A program made the position numbers and the translations under genes. The notes below the pieces were generated by a model. It was not told the origin of the DNA. It did not search any database and saw only the letters and a list, made by a program, of their open reading frames with translations. A stretch of 64,000 bases of DNA from Pseudomonas sp. RSB 5.4 (GTDB lineage: Bacteria > Pseudomonadota > Gammaproteobacteria > Pseudomonadales > Pseudomonadaceae): the NCBI RefSeq assembly GCF_037126175.1, contig NZ_CP146986.1, positions 1,702,501 through 1,766,500 of the forward strand. Reading direction: 5' to 3'. Position 1 is the first letter of the stretch. The number at the start of each line of letters is the position of its first letter. Shown here piece by piece: positions 37,425-44,955 of this stretch.

Positions 37425-37823
37425 ATGCAGTTGTCGTTTCGCACGTTGTCGATCATCACGTCTTTGTTGTGTTTCGTGCTGGCGCTTGCCTGGGGCTTTT
37501 TCCCGCAGGTGTTGCTGGCGATCTGGAGCATTGAGTATTCGAGCGCTGCCGGGTTTGTTGCGCGGCGCAGTGCGGTGCTGTTTGCGGCGTTGGGGGTGAT
37601 GTTTTATCTGGTGCGCAGCGCGCCGCCGTCGCTGGGGCGCAATGCCCTGAGTAACGGGTTTATCGTCGGTTGTTTTGGTTTGGCGGTACTGGGTTTTGGC
37701 GAATGGCTCAACGGCCACGCCGGCCCCGGGATTCTGCTCGCGGTGCTGGTCGAGTTCGCGCTGGGCCTAGGCTTTGTGCAGGCCCGGCGCGTGACGGTCG
37801 AACTGGGTGAAACGGTGAGTTAA
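37425..37823 (+). CDS. Small four-helix membrane protein, unknown
   Basis: A 132-residue protein with four hydrophobic segments (LSIITSLLCFVLALAWGFF, SAVLFAALGVMFYLV, GFIVGCFGLAVLGFGEWL, ILLAVLVEFALGLGFV), so an inner-membrane protein with both ends on the same side. I do not recognise a family. Its last codons overlap by four bases the 3' end of the convergent DUF1652 gene. Confidence 0.7.
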   Translation: MQLSFRTLSIITSLLCFVLALAWGFFPQVLLAIWSIEYSSAAGFVARRSAVLFAALGVMFYLVRSAPPSLGRNALSNGFIVGCFGLAVLGFGEWLNGHAGPGILLAVLVEFALGLGFVQARRVTVELGETVS

Positions 37824-38089
37824 ACGGCTCTGGATCGCGGACTGTAATGGTGTGGCGTGGATTGCTGCGCCAGGTCCGAGCGCAGGCCGGCAATCAACTC
37901 ATTGATCTCACGGCAGCCATTGAGATGGCTGGCATCGATTCCGCTGACGTGCAGATCAACCTGGTCAGTCTGGTGGTCGCCGAAGACCTTGACGGTCATC
38001 GACAGGTCTGGCGACAGCGTGCACTGGCAGCGTTTAGGCAGAAAACTGCTTTCAATGATATTGCGTAGTTCCAAGGCAGACAGAAACAT
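37820..38089 (-). CDS. DUF1652 protein
   Basis: An 89-residue protein with the family start MFLSALELRNIIESSFLPKR and the C-x-C segment CQCTLSPD. DUF1652 proteins are small, specific to pseudomonads and of unknown function. ATG 38089 has a strong site AAGGAGAGG 6 bases upstream, which settles the start against the longer open frame reaching 38263. The 3' end overlaps the stop of the convergent gene. Confidence 0.88.
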   Translation of the reverse strand: MFLSALELRNIIESSFLPKRCQCTLSPDLSMTVKVFGDHQTDQVDLHVSGIDASHLNGCREINELIAGLRSDLAQQSTPHHYSPRSRAV

Positions 38090-38273
38090 GGTGAACCTCT
38101 CCTTATTGATGAAACTGCCAATCAACTCTTCACGTTGACCGCTTTTGCTGCCCCTGCACGGGTGTGTCCCCGCTGATTCCCTGGTGCGGCAAACGGTTGT
38201 ACTGCGAAATGCCCATTGGAGTGTAGGCGCCCGAAGCCGGTGCGCTGCACCAAAGCGACGCATAAAACGTGCC

Positions 38274-38382
38274 TTTCATCGGGTCATTTCGACCCTCATG
38301 AAATCAAGCACTTGGGGCGGTGGCCAGCAGTTGGCCAGTTGCAAAATGCAAGATCGACCCTCCTGGGCACTGCAATTTGCAA
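38274..38382. promoter_or_regulatory. Palindromic elements between the DUF1652 gene and ecotin
   Basis: Three symmetric elements are packed here. A hairpin pairs TTTCAT (38274) with ATGAAA (38298) and GGGTC with GACCC inside. Two near-identical sites follow: TTGCA-AAA-TGCAA (38339-38351) and, inverted, TTGCA-AAT-TGCAG (38371-38383 on the other strand), about three helical turns apart. That looks like a paired operator in the 370-base gap between divergent genes; no other gene is seen in this gap. The regulator is unknown. Confidence 0.45.
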
Positions 38383-38459
38383 GTCGACGCCGGTTTGCAT
38401 TCATCACTGATGACAGTGAGAATGCCCGACATCCACCCTACACCCGCCAGGAGGCTTTC

Positions 38460-38945
38460 ATGGGTTCTTTACGCGCTCGCGCGACAATCGGTCTGCTCGT
38501 TGCCGGCCTGTCCACCCTCGCCCACGCGGCCAAACTCGAAGACGTCGCGCCGTATCCCAAGGCGGAAAACGGCTTCACCCGTCAAGTCATCTACCTGCCC
38601 AAACAGGATCAGGAGGAGAACTTCCAGGTTGAAGTCCTCGCCGGCAAAACCCTGGAAGTCGACTGTAATCGCCAGCGCCTGGGCGGCGCTCTGGACGAGA
38701 AAAACCTCGAAGGCTGGGGCTATCCGTTCTACCGCCTGGAAAAAGTCATTGGCCCGATGAGCACGCTGATGGCCTGCCCACCCGGCACCGCGAAGAAACG
38801 CGCCTTTGTCCCGGTCGTCGGTGACGGCTTCATGCTGCGCTACAACAGCAAGCTGCCACTGGTGATCTACGCTCCGAAAGATGTCGAGGTGCGCTATCGC
38901 ATCTGGTCGGCTTCGGACAAGGTCGGCACCGCCATTGCGGAATGA
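38460..38945 (+). CDS. eco: Ecotin, periplasmic serine-protease inhibitor
   Basis: A 161-residue exported protein with a signal peptide ending in LAHAA and a mature part close to E. coli ecotin: [45 protein letters not shown] and [20 protein letters not shown]. The reactive loop STLMACP keeps Met at P1 and the disulphide-forming Cys. Ecotin dimers block trypsin-, chymotrypsin- and elastase-like proteases, protecting the cell in a host or predator. AGGAGG lies 6 bases before the ATG. It is followed closely by a NIPSNAP gene. Confidence 0.95.
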   Translation: MGSLRARATIGLLVAGLSTLAHAAKLEDVAPYPKAENGFTRQVIYLPKQDQEENFQVEVLAGKTLEVDCNRQRLGGALDEKNLEGWGYPFYRLEKVIGPMSTLMACPPGTAKKRAFVPVVGDGFMLRYNSKLPLVIYAPKDVEVRYRIWSASDKVGTAIAE

Positions 38946-38966
38946 CCTGAACAGGGAGCGCCAAAC

Positions 38967-39272
38967 GTGATTACCTGCCATGTGCGATACGTGATCGATC
39001 CGTACCAACTGACCGAGTTCGAGGCCTACGCCAAGGCCTGGCTGGGCATCGTCGAGCGCTTGGGCGGCACTCATCACGGCTATTTCTTGCCCTCCGAGGG
39101 CGCGAGCAACATCGCTTATTGCCTGTTCAGCTTTCCCTCGCTGGCCGATTACGAAAGCTACCGGCACATCGCGCTGACCGACCCGGAAAGCACGGCGCTA
39201 GTGGAATCACTGGTGCAGAAGAAATTCATCGTCAGCTACGAGCGCAGTTTCCTGCGCCCGTTGCTGCCCTGA
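38967..39272 (+). CDS. NIPSNAP-family protein
   Basis: A 101-residue ferredoxin-like alpha+beta-barrel domain: ITCHVRYVIDPYQLTEFEAY and LGGTHHGYFLPSEG are typical of NIPSNAP proteins. Function in bacteria is unknown. GTG 38967 follows GGGAG. It lies 21 bases after ecotin and may be co-transcribed. It converges on the threonine dehydratase gene with only 6 bases between. Confidence 0.87.
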   Translation: MITCHVRYVIDPYQLTEFEAYAKAWLGIVERLGGTHHGYFLPSEGASNIAYCLFSFPSLADYESYRHIALTDPESTALVESLVQKKFIVSYERSFLRPLLP

Positions 39273-39278
39273 GCGGTA

Positions 39279-40292
39279 TCACGCCGGGACGCCGCACACC
39301 GCGGCGCGCTCGGCGACATGGCGCAGGCTGTCGAAGTTGATATTCGCACCCGAGTCGATCGCGACGAAGGTCTGCTCGCGAACACCGCTGCGCGCCACGT
39401 ATTGCTTGATGCCGGCCACCGCCAATGCCCCGGAAGGCTCGGTGATCGAGCGGGTATCGTCGTAGATATTCTTGATCGCCGCGCACAGCTCGTCATTGCT
39501 GACAGTGACCACCTCGTCCACGCAAAACCGGCACACCTCAAAACCATAAGCGCCGATCTGCGCCACCGCCACGCCATCGGCGAACGTTCCTACACTGGGC
39601 AGCACCACCCGCGCGTCCGCTTGCAGCGCCGCCTTCAGGCAGGCCGAATGCTCCGATTCGACACCGATGATCCGTACCTCCGGTCGCAGGTATTTGACGT
39701 ACGCCGCGATGCCGGCGATCAGCCCGCCCCCGCCCACCGGAACGAAGATCGCATCCAGCGGCCCCTGATGCTGACGGAGGATTTCCATGGCCACCGTGCC
39801 TTGGCCGGCGATCACGTCCGGGTCGTCGAATGGAGAGACAAAGGTGCGCCCGGTCTGCTCGGCGAGTTGCAGCGCATGGGCCAGGGCAAACGGAAAACTC
39901 TCGCCGTGCAGCAGCGCCTCGGCCCCCCGACTTCGTACCCCAAGCACCTTGAGTTCGGGGGTGGTCGAGGGCATGACGATGGTCGCCGCGATCCCCAGCT
40001 CCCGCGCTGCCAGAGCTACGCCTTGGGCATGATTGCCCGCCGAAGCGGTGATCACCCCGCGCGATTTCTGCGCATCGCTCAGTTGCACCAGCTTGTTGTA
40101 GGCGCCACGAATCTTGAAGGAGAACGTTGGTTGCAGGTCTTCGCGCTTGAGCAGGATCCGGTTGCCCAGCGCCTCGGACAGCGCCGGCGCCGCTTGCAAC
40201 GGCGTACGCACGGCAATGTCGTAGACCGGCGCGGCGAGGATCTTTTTCACGTACTGCTCAAGCAGGGCTTGCTGGTCGGGGCTGTATTTCAT
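39279..40292 (-). CDS. ilvA: Threonine dehydratase-like PLP enzyme without the ACT regulatory region
   Basis: A 337-residue fold-type II PLP enzyme: the Lys-bearing SFKIRGAYN, the phosphate-binding SAGNHAQGVA, GGGGLIAGIAAY and SGANINFD match the biosynthetic threonine ammonia-lyase IlvA, which makes 2-oxobutanoate for isoleucine. Biosynthetic IlvA is usually about 500 residues with two ACT-like domains for isoleucine feedback; here the chain stops just after the catalytic domain. This may be an unregulated or degradative paralogue; a short enzyme of this kind could also act on serine. ATG 40292 has GGAG 6 bases upstream. A candidate leader-peptide attenuator lies upstream (see 40436-40549). 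Gene name is by family. Confidence 0.82.
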   Translation of the reverse strand: MKYSPDQQALLEQYVKKILAAPVYDIAVRTPLQAAPALSEALGNRILLKREDLQPTFSFKIRGAYNKLVQLSDAQKSRGVITASAGNHAQGVALAARELGIAATIVMPSTTPELKVLGVRSRGAEALLHGESFPFALAHALQLAEQTGRTFVSPFDDPDVIAGQGTVAMEILRQHQGPLDAIFVPVGGGGLIAGIAAYVKYLRPEVRIIGVESEHSACLKAALQADARVVLPSVGTFADGVAVAQIGAYGFEVCRFCVDEVVTVSNDELCAAIKNIYDDTRSITEPSGALAVAGIKQYVARSGVREQTFVAIDSGANINFDSLRHVAERAAVCGVPA

Positions 40293-40312
40293 CGTTATCT
40301 CCGGGCGCTCTG

Positions 40313-40404
40313 TGTAGGAGCTGCCGAAGGCTGCGATCTCTTGATCTTGCTTTTGATTTGAGCAAAACAAAGTCAAAAGATCGCAGCCTTCGGCAGCTCC
40401 TACA
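40313..40404. repeat. REPIN between the attenuator and the threonine dehydratase gene
   Basis: The arms TGTAGGAGCTGCCGAAGGC and the reverse complement form a long hairpin with an AT-rich loop. It lies in the leader of the dehydratase transcript, only 20 bases before its ATG, so it is likely transcribed. Confidence 0.88.
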
Positions 40405-40435
40405 GGGAGCCATCGTTGTTAAAACCCCGGAGACA

Positions 40436-40465
40436 GAAAATGAAAACCCGCCTCTAGGGCGGGTT
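40436..40465 (-). terminator. Rho-independent terminator, candidate attenuator
   Basis: On the minus strand AACCCGCC and GGCGGGTT form an 8-base-pair stem with loop CTAGA, followed by TTTTCATTTT. The 5' arm can alternatively pair with GGCGGG at 40488-40493, the codons just before the leader-peptide stop, which gives an antiterminator. Confidence 0.72.
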
Positions 40466-40483
40466 GGGTGCTGCAGTCGTGAG

Positions 40484-40549
40484 CTAGCCCGCCAAATGAG
40501 GAATGGCGGTAATAATGCTTGGCTGGCAGCGCAATACGGTGGAAGTCAT
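40484..40549 (-). CDS. Candidate leader peptide of the threonine dehydratase gene
   Basis: A 21-residue frame, [20 protein letters not shown] and a final Gly, with three Thr, three Ile, two Leu and one Val, including the run Ser-Ile-Ile-Thr-Ala-Ile. CAGG is 4 bases before the ATG. The stop codon is followed 19 bases later by the terminator at 40436-40465, and its last codons (Leu-Ala-Gly) contain GGCGGG, which is complementary to the 5' terminator arm. This is the layout of amino-acid attenuators such as ilvL: stalling at Ile or Thr codons frees GGCGGG to block the terminator. Too short for usual gene finders; supported by the arrangement, not by homology. Confidence 0.62.
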   Translation of the reverse strand: MTSTVLRCQPSIITAIPHLAG

Positions 40550-40649
40550 GGGCCTGAAATTAGCCCGGCGGCGGCCGGCGAGTCAATGGCTTATTTGCGG
40601 ACGCCAAGGTAGGCTGGCGATTCTGCTCATCACCCCAAGGAAGGAATGC

Positions 40650-40985
40650 ATGATGTCTGTCGCCCTGCCCCTCACTGCGTTGATTGCGTTTACTGGCTAC
40701 ACCGTATCGGTGATGCTCCAGGCCGAACAGTCGTTGATCGACTTCGGTATCAGTCTGATGTCGCGCCCGGACACGGCGCAGGTGGTGATTGATCTGTATC
40801 TGCTGGCGACGCTGGCCGGGGTGTGGATGGTCAAGGATGCACGGTCGCGAGGGATGTCGGTCTGGTCGGTGGTGCCGTATCTGTTGCTGACGGCAGTATT
40901 TGTGTCGATTGGGCCGCTGTTGTATCTGGTGGTGCGTGGGGTTCGGGAGCGCAAGAAAGTGGCAGCGGCAGCCCCTGCGAGCTGA
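40650..40985 (+). CDS. DUF2834 membrane protein
   Basis: A 111-residue protein with three hydrophobic segments ([57 protein letters not shown]), matching the small DUF2834 membrane family. AAGGAAGG lies 6-8 bases before the start; ATG 40650 and ATG 40653 are both possible. It is divergent from the attenuator and the threonine dehydratase. Function unknown. Confidence 0.82.
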   Translation: MMSVALPLTALIAFTGYTVSVMLQAEQSLIDFGISLMSRPDTAQVVIDLYLLATLAGVWMVKDARSRGMSVWSVVPYLLLTAVFVSIGPLLYLVVRGVRERKKVAAAAPAS

Positions 40986-41013
40986 TCCCGAGCTTCGAGT
41001 GCTGCTGAGATCG

Positions 41014-41083
41014 CTTTCGCGAGCAAGCCCGCTCCCACTTTTTGAAATGCATTCTCCTGTGGGAGCGGGCTTGCTCGCGAAGG
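41014..41083. repeat. REP pair, head-to-head
   Basis: CGCGAGCAAGCCCGCTCCCA is followed after about 20 bases by its inverse TGGGAGCGGGCTTGCTCGCG. It lies between the convergent DUF2834 and corA-like genes. Confidence 0.88.
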
Positions 41084-41101
41084 TGTCAGCTCAGGCACCG
41101 A

Positions 41102-42025
41102 TCACTGGGCCAACCGCCGCAGCCCAAACAACATTCCCCCCGCCCCGAGCAACATCACCATCAGAAACACCGGGTAGGAAATCCACCACGGCGTCCCCGC
41201 CGTCATCATGCTGAACTCCGACATCCCGCCAATACTGGCAATCAGGTTCAACGGCAGAAACACCACGTTGATCAACGTCAGCTTGCGCAGCAGATTGTTC
41301 ATGCTGTTGTTCATCAGATTGCCGCGCGCATCGATCAGCCCGGAAAACACCGTTGAGTAGATCTCTGCCTGTTTGTAGCACTGGTTGTTCTCGATGATCA
41401 GGTCGTCGATCAACCCGATCGCCTCGCTGCCGAAGTGCTGTTTTTCCGCGTGATTGCGCAGCCGCGTCAGCACTGCGCCGTTGCTGTGCAGGGCATTGAT
41501 GTAATAGATCAGGCTTTCGCTGAGGTTGAACATCTGCACCAGATGCTGGTTCTGCATCGAGGCGTTGAACTTCTGTTGAAGCTCACGGGCGACCAGTTTG
41601 ATCACCTTCAGGTGGCCGAGATAATGGTGGATGTTGTTGAACAGCAAATCGAGCAACACATCCAGCGGCGCATTGAGCGGCTGGCGCGTGCCGATGCCGT
41701 GCAATGGCGTGTCGTCGGTGGCGATCACCAGCAACTGACCAGGTGAAAACAGCAGGCCGCAGGACGACACTTCAAACGCCAGGCTGCCACCGCCGGAATA
41801 GTTTTCCGGGCGCTTCCAGATCAAGAACAAATGGTCGGGGTGAAACTCGATTCGCGAGACTTCGTCCGGATCCAGCGCCGAGGCCAGCGCGTGTTCGTCG
41901 ACCTTGTAGTGAGTGTGGAGCAAGTCGCGCTCGGCAGCATCGGGATTGCTGAACAGCATCACCTCGGCATCCAGCCGTTCTACCCGCTGCAACGCGCCGT
42001 GACTCAATGCGAAACTGCTGATCAT
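41102..42025 (-). CDS. CorA-family transporter-like protein with altered GMN motif
   Basis: A 307-residue CorA-like protein: soluble alpha/beta N-terminus, long helices, and two C-terminal membrane segments (VVFLPLNLIASIGGMSEF and YPVFLMVMLLGAGGMLFG). CorA channels for Mg2+ carry a near-invariant Gly-Met-Asn at the end of the first segment; here it reads Gly-Met-Ser. It is the reference position for Mg2+ recognition, so the transported ion may differ or the protein may be a divergent subgroup. ATG 42025 is 7 bases after the rimK-like stop, so the two form an operon. Confidence 0.82.
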   Translation of the reverse strand: MISSFALSHGALQRVERLDAEVMLFSNPDAAERDLLHTHYKVDEHALASALDPDEVSRIEFHPDHLFLIWKRPENYSGGGSLAFEVSSCGLLFSPGQLLVIATDDTPLHGIGTRQPLNAPLDVLLDLLFNNIHHYLGHLKVIKLVARELQQKFNASMQNQHLVQMFNLSESLIYYINALHSNGAVLTRLRNHAEKQHFGSEAIGLIDDLIIENNQCYKQAEIYSTVFSGLIDARGNLMNNSMNNLLRKLTLINVVFLPLNLIASIGGMSEFSMMTAGTPWWISYPVFLMVMLLGAGGMLFGLRRLAQ

Positions 42026-42032
42026 CGGCGCT

Positions 42033-43607
42033 TCACCAGGCCTGGCCGCGACGCTTGAGTTCCAGCCGTCGCACAAACTCCTCCAGCACCAGTGAATACA
42101 GATCGTCCTGCAAATAGGCGTCTTCGATGCCGGCATCGAGGTTCGGATTGTCGTTGACCTCGATCACCACCACTTTGTCGCCAGCCTGTTTCAGATCCAC
42201 GCCGTAGAGGCCGTCGCCAATCAGGTTCGCGGTCTTGACCGCCAGTTCCACCACTGCCCGCGGTGCCTCGTGAACCGCCAGGGTGCGGCACTCGCCATTG
42301 ATGTCCTGGCCCTTGGCCTTGTGGTTGTAGATTTGCCAGTGGCCCTTGGACATGAAGTATTGGCAGGCGAAAATCGGTTTGCGATTGAGCACGCCGATGC
42401 GCCAGTCGTACTCGGTGTAGAAAAACTCCTGAGCCAACAGCAATACCGAGTGTTCGAACAATTCAGCGGTGGCCTCAAGCAGCGCCTGCTGGCTTTCAAC
42501 CTTGATCACCCCGCGAGAAAAACAGCCGTCGGGGATCTTCAGCACTAGCGGGAAACCGAGGCGTTCGCCGACCCGTTCGAAATCTTCCGGTCGTTCCTTG
42601 TAGAGAATTTCCGTAGCGGGCATACCCAGTTCATGGCTGTTGAGCAGGTCAGTCAGATAGACCTTGTTGGTGCAACGCAGAATCGAGGTCGGGTCATCCA
42701 TGACCACCAACCCTTCGCTCTCGGCTTTTTTCGCGAAGCGATAGGTGTGGTTGTCGACGCTGGTAGTCTCGCGAATCAACAGGCCGTCGTACTCGGCGAG
42801 CCGCGCGTAGTCCTTGCGTTCGATCAGCTCGACATCGATGCCCATACGCTTGCCGACCCGCACAAAATTCTCCAGTGCCTTGGCGTTTGACGGCGGCAAG
42901 GCTTCTTGTGGATCGTGCAGAATCGCCAAGTCATAACGCGCCACTTGCGGCGAGCGCGGCACTCGCCAGACTTTACGGCTAAAGCCGTCCAGCGCATTGG
43001 CGAACTGATCTTCCTGATCGTCGCGCAACTTGTGCAGGGCACCGGACTTTATACCCTCGATGTGCCAGCCGTTAGTTCGGCGAAACTCAACTAGCAGAAT
43101 CGGACACGGAAACACTTCAAACAATTGCCGGGCCAGATCCTGCAGCGGCTCGATATGCGTCTTGCCGAAGTAAAGTGTCAGGGTGAAACCTTCGGTATCG
43201 CTGTACAGATGATGGCTGAGGGCTTTTTCCAGGGTTTTATCGAGGTCGTCCAGCGCCAGGCCGTAAAGCGATTTTTTCGTCAGTTCGCTGATGGTGCGGA
43301 CCGATGGAATCACCTTGTGGCCGCGGGCTTCTGCCAGCAGCGAGCAGTAGTAACCGTGCCCCAGGTACTTGTAGCTGCGGCACAGGTTAATCACCTGCAC
43401 CCGTTTGCCAGGTTCGCTGTCACGGGTTTGCTCAAGGTATTCCTGAGCCGTGACGATGTCCTCGCTGGGAAAGTACGAGGCCCAGTCTTCCTTGCGTTCG
43501 ACGATGATCAACACTTGACTGGAAGTTCTGATGACTGGATTTAAAAAAGTTGCCGTCGGCAAACTTTGCTCGGATACTTCGCGCCAATGACCCTGTACCG
43601 CTGACAT
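42033..43607 (-). CDS. RimK-family ATP-grasp amino acid ligase with RLAN domain
   Basis: A 524-residue protein. The N-terminal region has VLIIVERKEDW and the segment RVQVINLCRSYKYLGHGYYC, the RimK-associated RLAN part. The C-terminal ATP-grasp fold shows GFPLVLKIPDGCFSRGV, the ATP-binding KIPDG, and the metal site VVVIEVNDNPNLDAG. RimK-type enzymes join glutamate or other amino acids to a protein or peptide C-terminus using ATP. The start is ATG 43607. It is followed by the CorA-like gene and faces, across 93 bases, a GNAT-peptidase fusion gene. Substrate unknown. Confidence 0.88.
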   Translation of the reverse strand: MSAVQGHWREVSEQSLPTATFLNPVIRTSSQVLIIVERKEDWASYFPSEDIVTAQEYLEQTRDSEPGKRVQVINLCRSYKYLGHGYYCSLLAEARGHKVIPSVRTISELTKKSLYGLALDDLDKTLEKALSHHLYSDTEGFTLTLYFGKTHIEPLQDLARQLFEVFPCPILLVEFRRTNGWHIEGIKSGALHKLRDDQEDQFANALDGFSRKVWRVPRSPQVARYDLAILHDPQEALPPSNAKALENFVRVGKRMGIDVELIERKDYARLAEYDGLLIRETTSVDNHTYRFAKKAESEGLVVMDDPTSILRCTNKVYLTDLLNSHELGMPATEILYKERPEDFERVGERLGFPLVLKIPDGCFSRGVIKVESQQALLEATAELFEHSVLLLAQEFFYTEYDWRIGVLNRKPIFACQYFMSKGHWQIYNHKAKGQDINGECRTLAVHEAPRAVVELAVKTANLIGDGLYGVDLKQAGDKVVVIEVNDNPNLDAGIEDAYLQDDLYSLVLEEFVRRLELKRRGQAW

Positions 43608-43699
43608 AGAGATTGATCCGTTGGAGAACAAGACCATTTCTATTAAGCACGAAGTTTTTCGAAAGTCCCGTTTCGTTACGCAACTTTTACGGTGGTCAT

Positions 43700-44809
43700 A
43701 TGAGTGCTGTTTTTCGTTTGGCGGTAGTTGAAGATCTGCCAGCGTTGCTGGCCCTGGAAATGCAATGTTTCACCACCGACCGGCTCACCAGCCGCAGCTT
43801 TCAATGGATGATCACCCGCGCCCATGCGCAACTGCTGGTCGCCGAGCTTGACGGGCGATTGCTCGGCTATGCACTGGTGCTGTTTCATCGCGGCACATCA
43901 CTGGCGCGCCTGTATTCCATCGCCATTGCCGGCGAAGCCCGTGGCACCGGTCTGGGCAAACAATTGCTGCAACGTATCGAGGCCTGTGCCGTTGAGCATG
44001 ACTGCGCATACCTGCGCCTTGAAGTACGTATCGATAACCCCACCGCCATCGCGCTTTACGAGCGCAACGGCTATCGGCGTTTCGCGCTGATTCACGATTA
44101 CTACGAAGACCATGCCGATGCACTGCGTCTGGAAAAGCGCATTGTTCAGCACCGTGACTCGCGCAGTATCAAGGTGCCCTACTACCCGCAAACCACCGAA
44201 TTCACCTGTGGCCCGGCCTGTCTGCTGATGGCCATGGGCGCGCTGCAGCCTGCGCGCCTGCTGGAGCGGCGTGAGGAATTGCAGATCTGGCGTGAAGCGA
44301 CCACCGTGTTCATGACCTCCGGCCATGGTGGCTGCAGCCCCCAGGGTTTGGCACTGGCGGCCTGGCGGCGGGGTTTTCGGGTGCGTTTGCAACTGAGTAT
44401 GGCCGGGCCATTGTTTCTCGACGGCGTGCGCGATGAGCATAAAAAAGACGTCATGCGCCTGGTGCATGAGGAGTTCACCGCTCAAATGCAAGAGACCGAC
44501 ATCGAGCGGAAGATTGGCATCCATCTGGATTTACCGCGCCTGCTGGAGGCTGGCGGTCAGCCTCTGGTGCTGATCAGCAGTTATCGCCTGACCCGCTCCA
44601 AATCACCGCACTGGGTAGTGCTCACCGATTGCGATGAAGACTTTGTGTACCTGCACGATCCCGACGTCGATCACAGCCAACATCGCCAGCCGATGGACTG
44701 CCAACATGTGCCGGTCAGCCATGGGGAGTTTGAAAAGATGAGCCGATTTGGGCGGGGGAAATTGCGGGCGGCGGTGGTTTTGTATGCCCGGAATGAAATC
44801 TCTGGCTGA
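43700..44809 (+). CDS. GNAT acetyltransferase fused to a C39-like peptidase
   Basis: A 369-residue fusion. Residues 1-145 are a GNAT domain with the acetyl-CoA loop RGTGLGKQLL (about 81-90) and the LYERNGYRRF end. From about 158 a papain-like domain of the C39/DUF3335 type follows: TTEFTCGPACLL with the probable catalytic Cys170, and the His in SKSPHWVVLTD with Asp in YLHDPDVD. Such proteins occur beside RimK-type ligases and are thought to process or modify a peptide. GGTGG lies just upstream of ATG 43700. It is divergent from the ligase gene, probably sharing its control region. Confidence 0.88.
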   Translation: MSAVFRLAVVEDLPALLALEMQCFTTDRLTSRSFQWMITRAHAQLLVAELDGRLLGYALVLFHRGTSLARLYSIAIAGEARGTGLGKQLLQRIEACAVEHDCAYLRLEVRIDNPTAIALYERNGYRRFALIHDYYEDHADALRLEKRIVQHRDSRSIKVPYYPQTTEFTCGPACLLMAMGALQPARLLERREELQIWREATTVFMTSGHGGCSPQGLALAAWRRGFRVRLQLSMAGPLFLDGVRDEHKKDVMRLVHEEFTAQMQETDIERKIGIHLDLPRLLEAGGQPLVLISSYRLTRSKSPHWVVLTDCDEDFVYLHDPDVDHSQHRQPMDCQHVPVSHGEFEKMSRFGRGKLRAAVVLYARNEISG

Positions 44810-44814
44810 CCCGT

Positions 44815-44929
44815 TGTAGTGAGGGGATTTAGCGAAACGTCGCACCGCCCCGATGGCGCGCGAAGCGGGCCCTCCTGGATTTTTAAGGGCCTGCTGCACA
44901 GGCCATCTGGGATAAATCCCCTCACTACA
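44815..44929. repeat. 115-base element with terminal inverted repeats TGTAGTGAGGGGATTTA
   Basis: A perfect terminal repeat (17 bases) flanks a G+C-rich core that contains an inner hairpin (GGGCCCTCC..., AAGGGCCTGC, CACAGGCC). No transposase is coded within. It differs from the REP families elsewhere in the window. It sits between the convergent GNAT-C39 and dehydrogenase genes. Confidence 0.75.
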
Positions 44930-44955
44930 GTTGAAACTCAGTGTCTGAAGTGAAG

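Noticed and set aside
38361..38382. Sigma-54-like box GGCAC...TTTGC before ecotin
   Set aside because: GG and GC are eleven bases apart rather than ten, and the stretch is better explained as one of the paired dyads.
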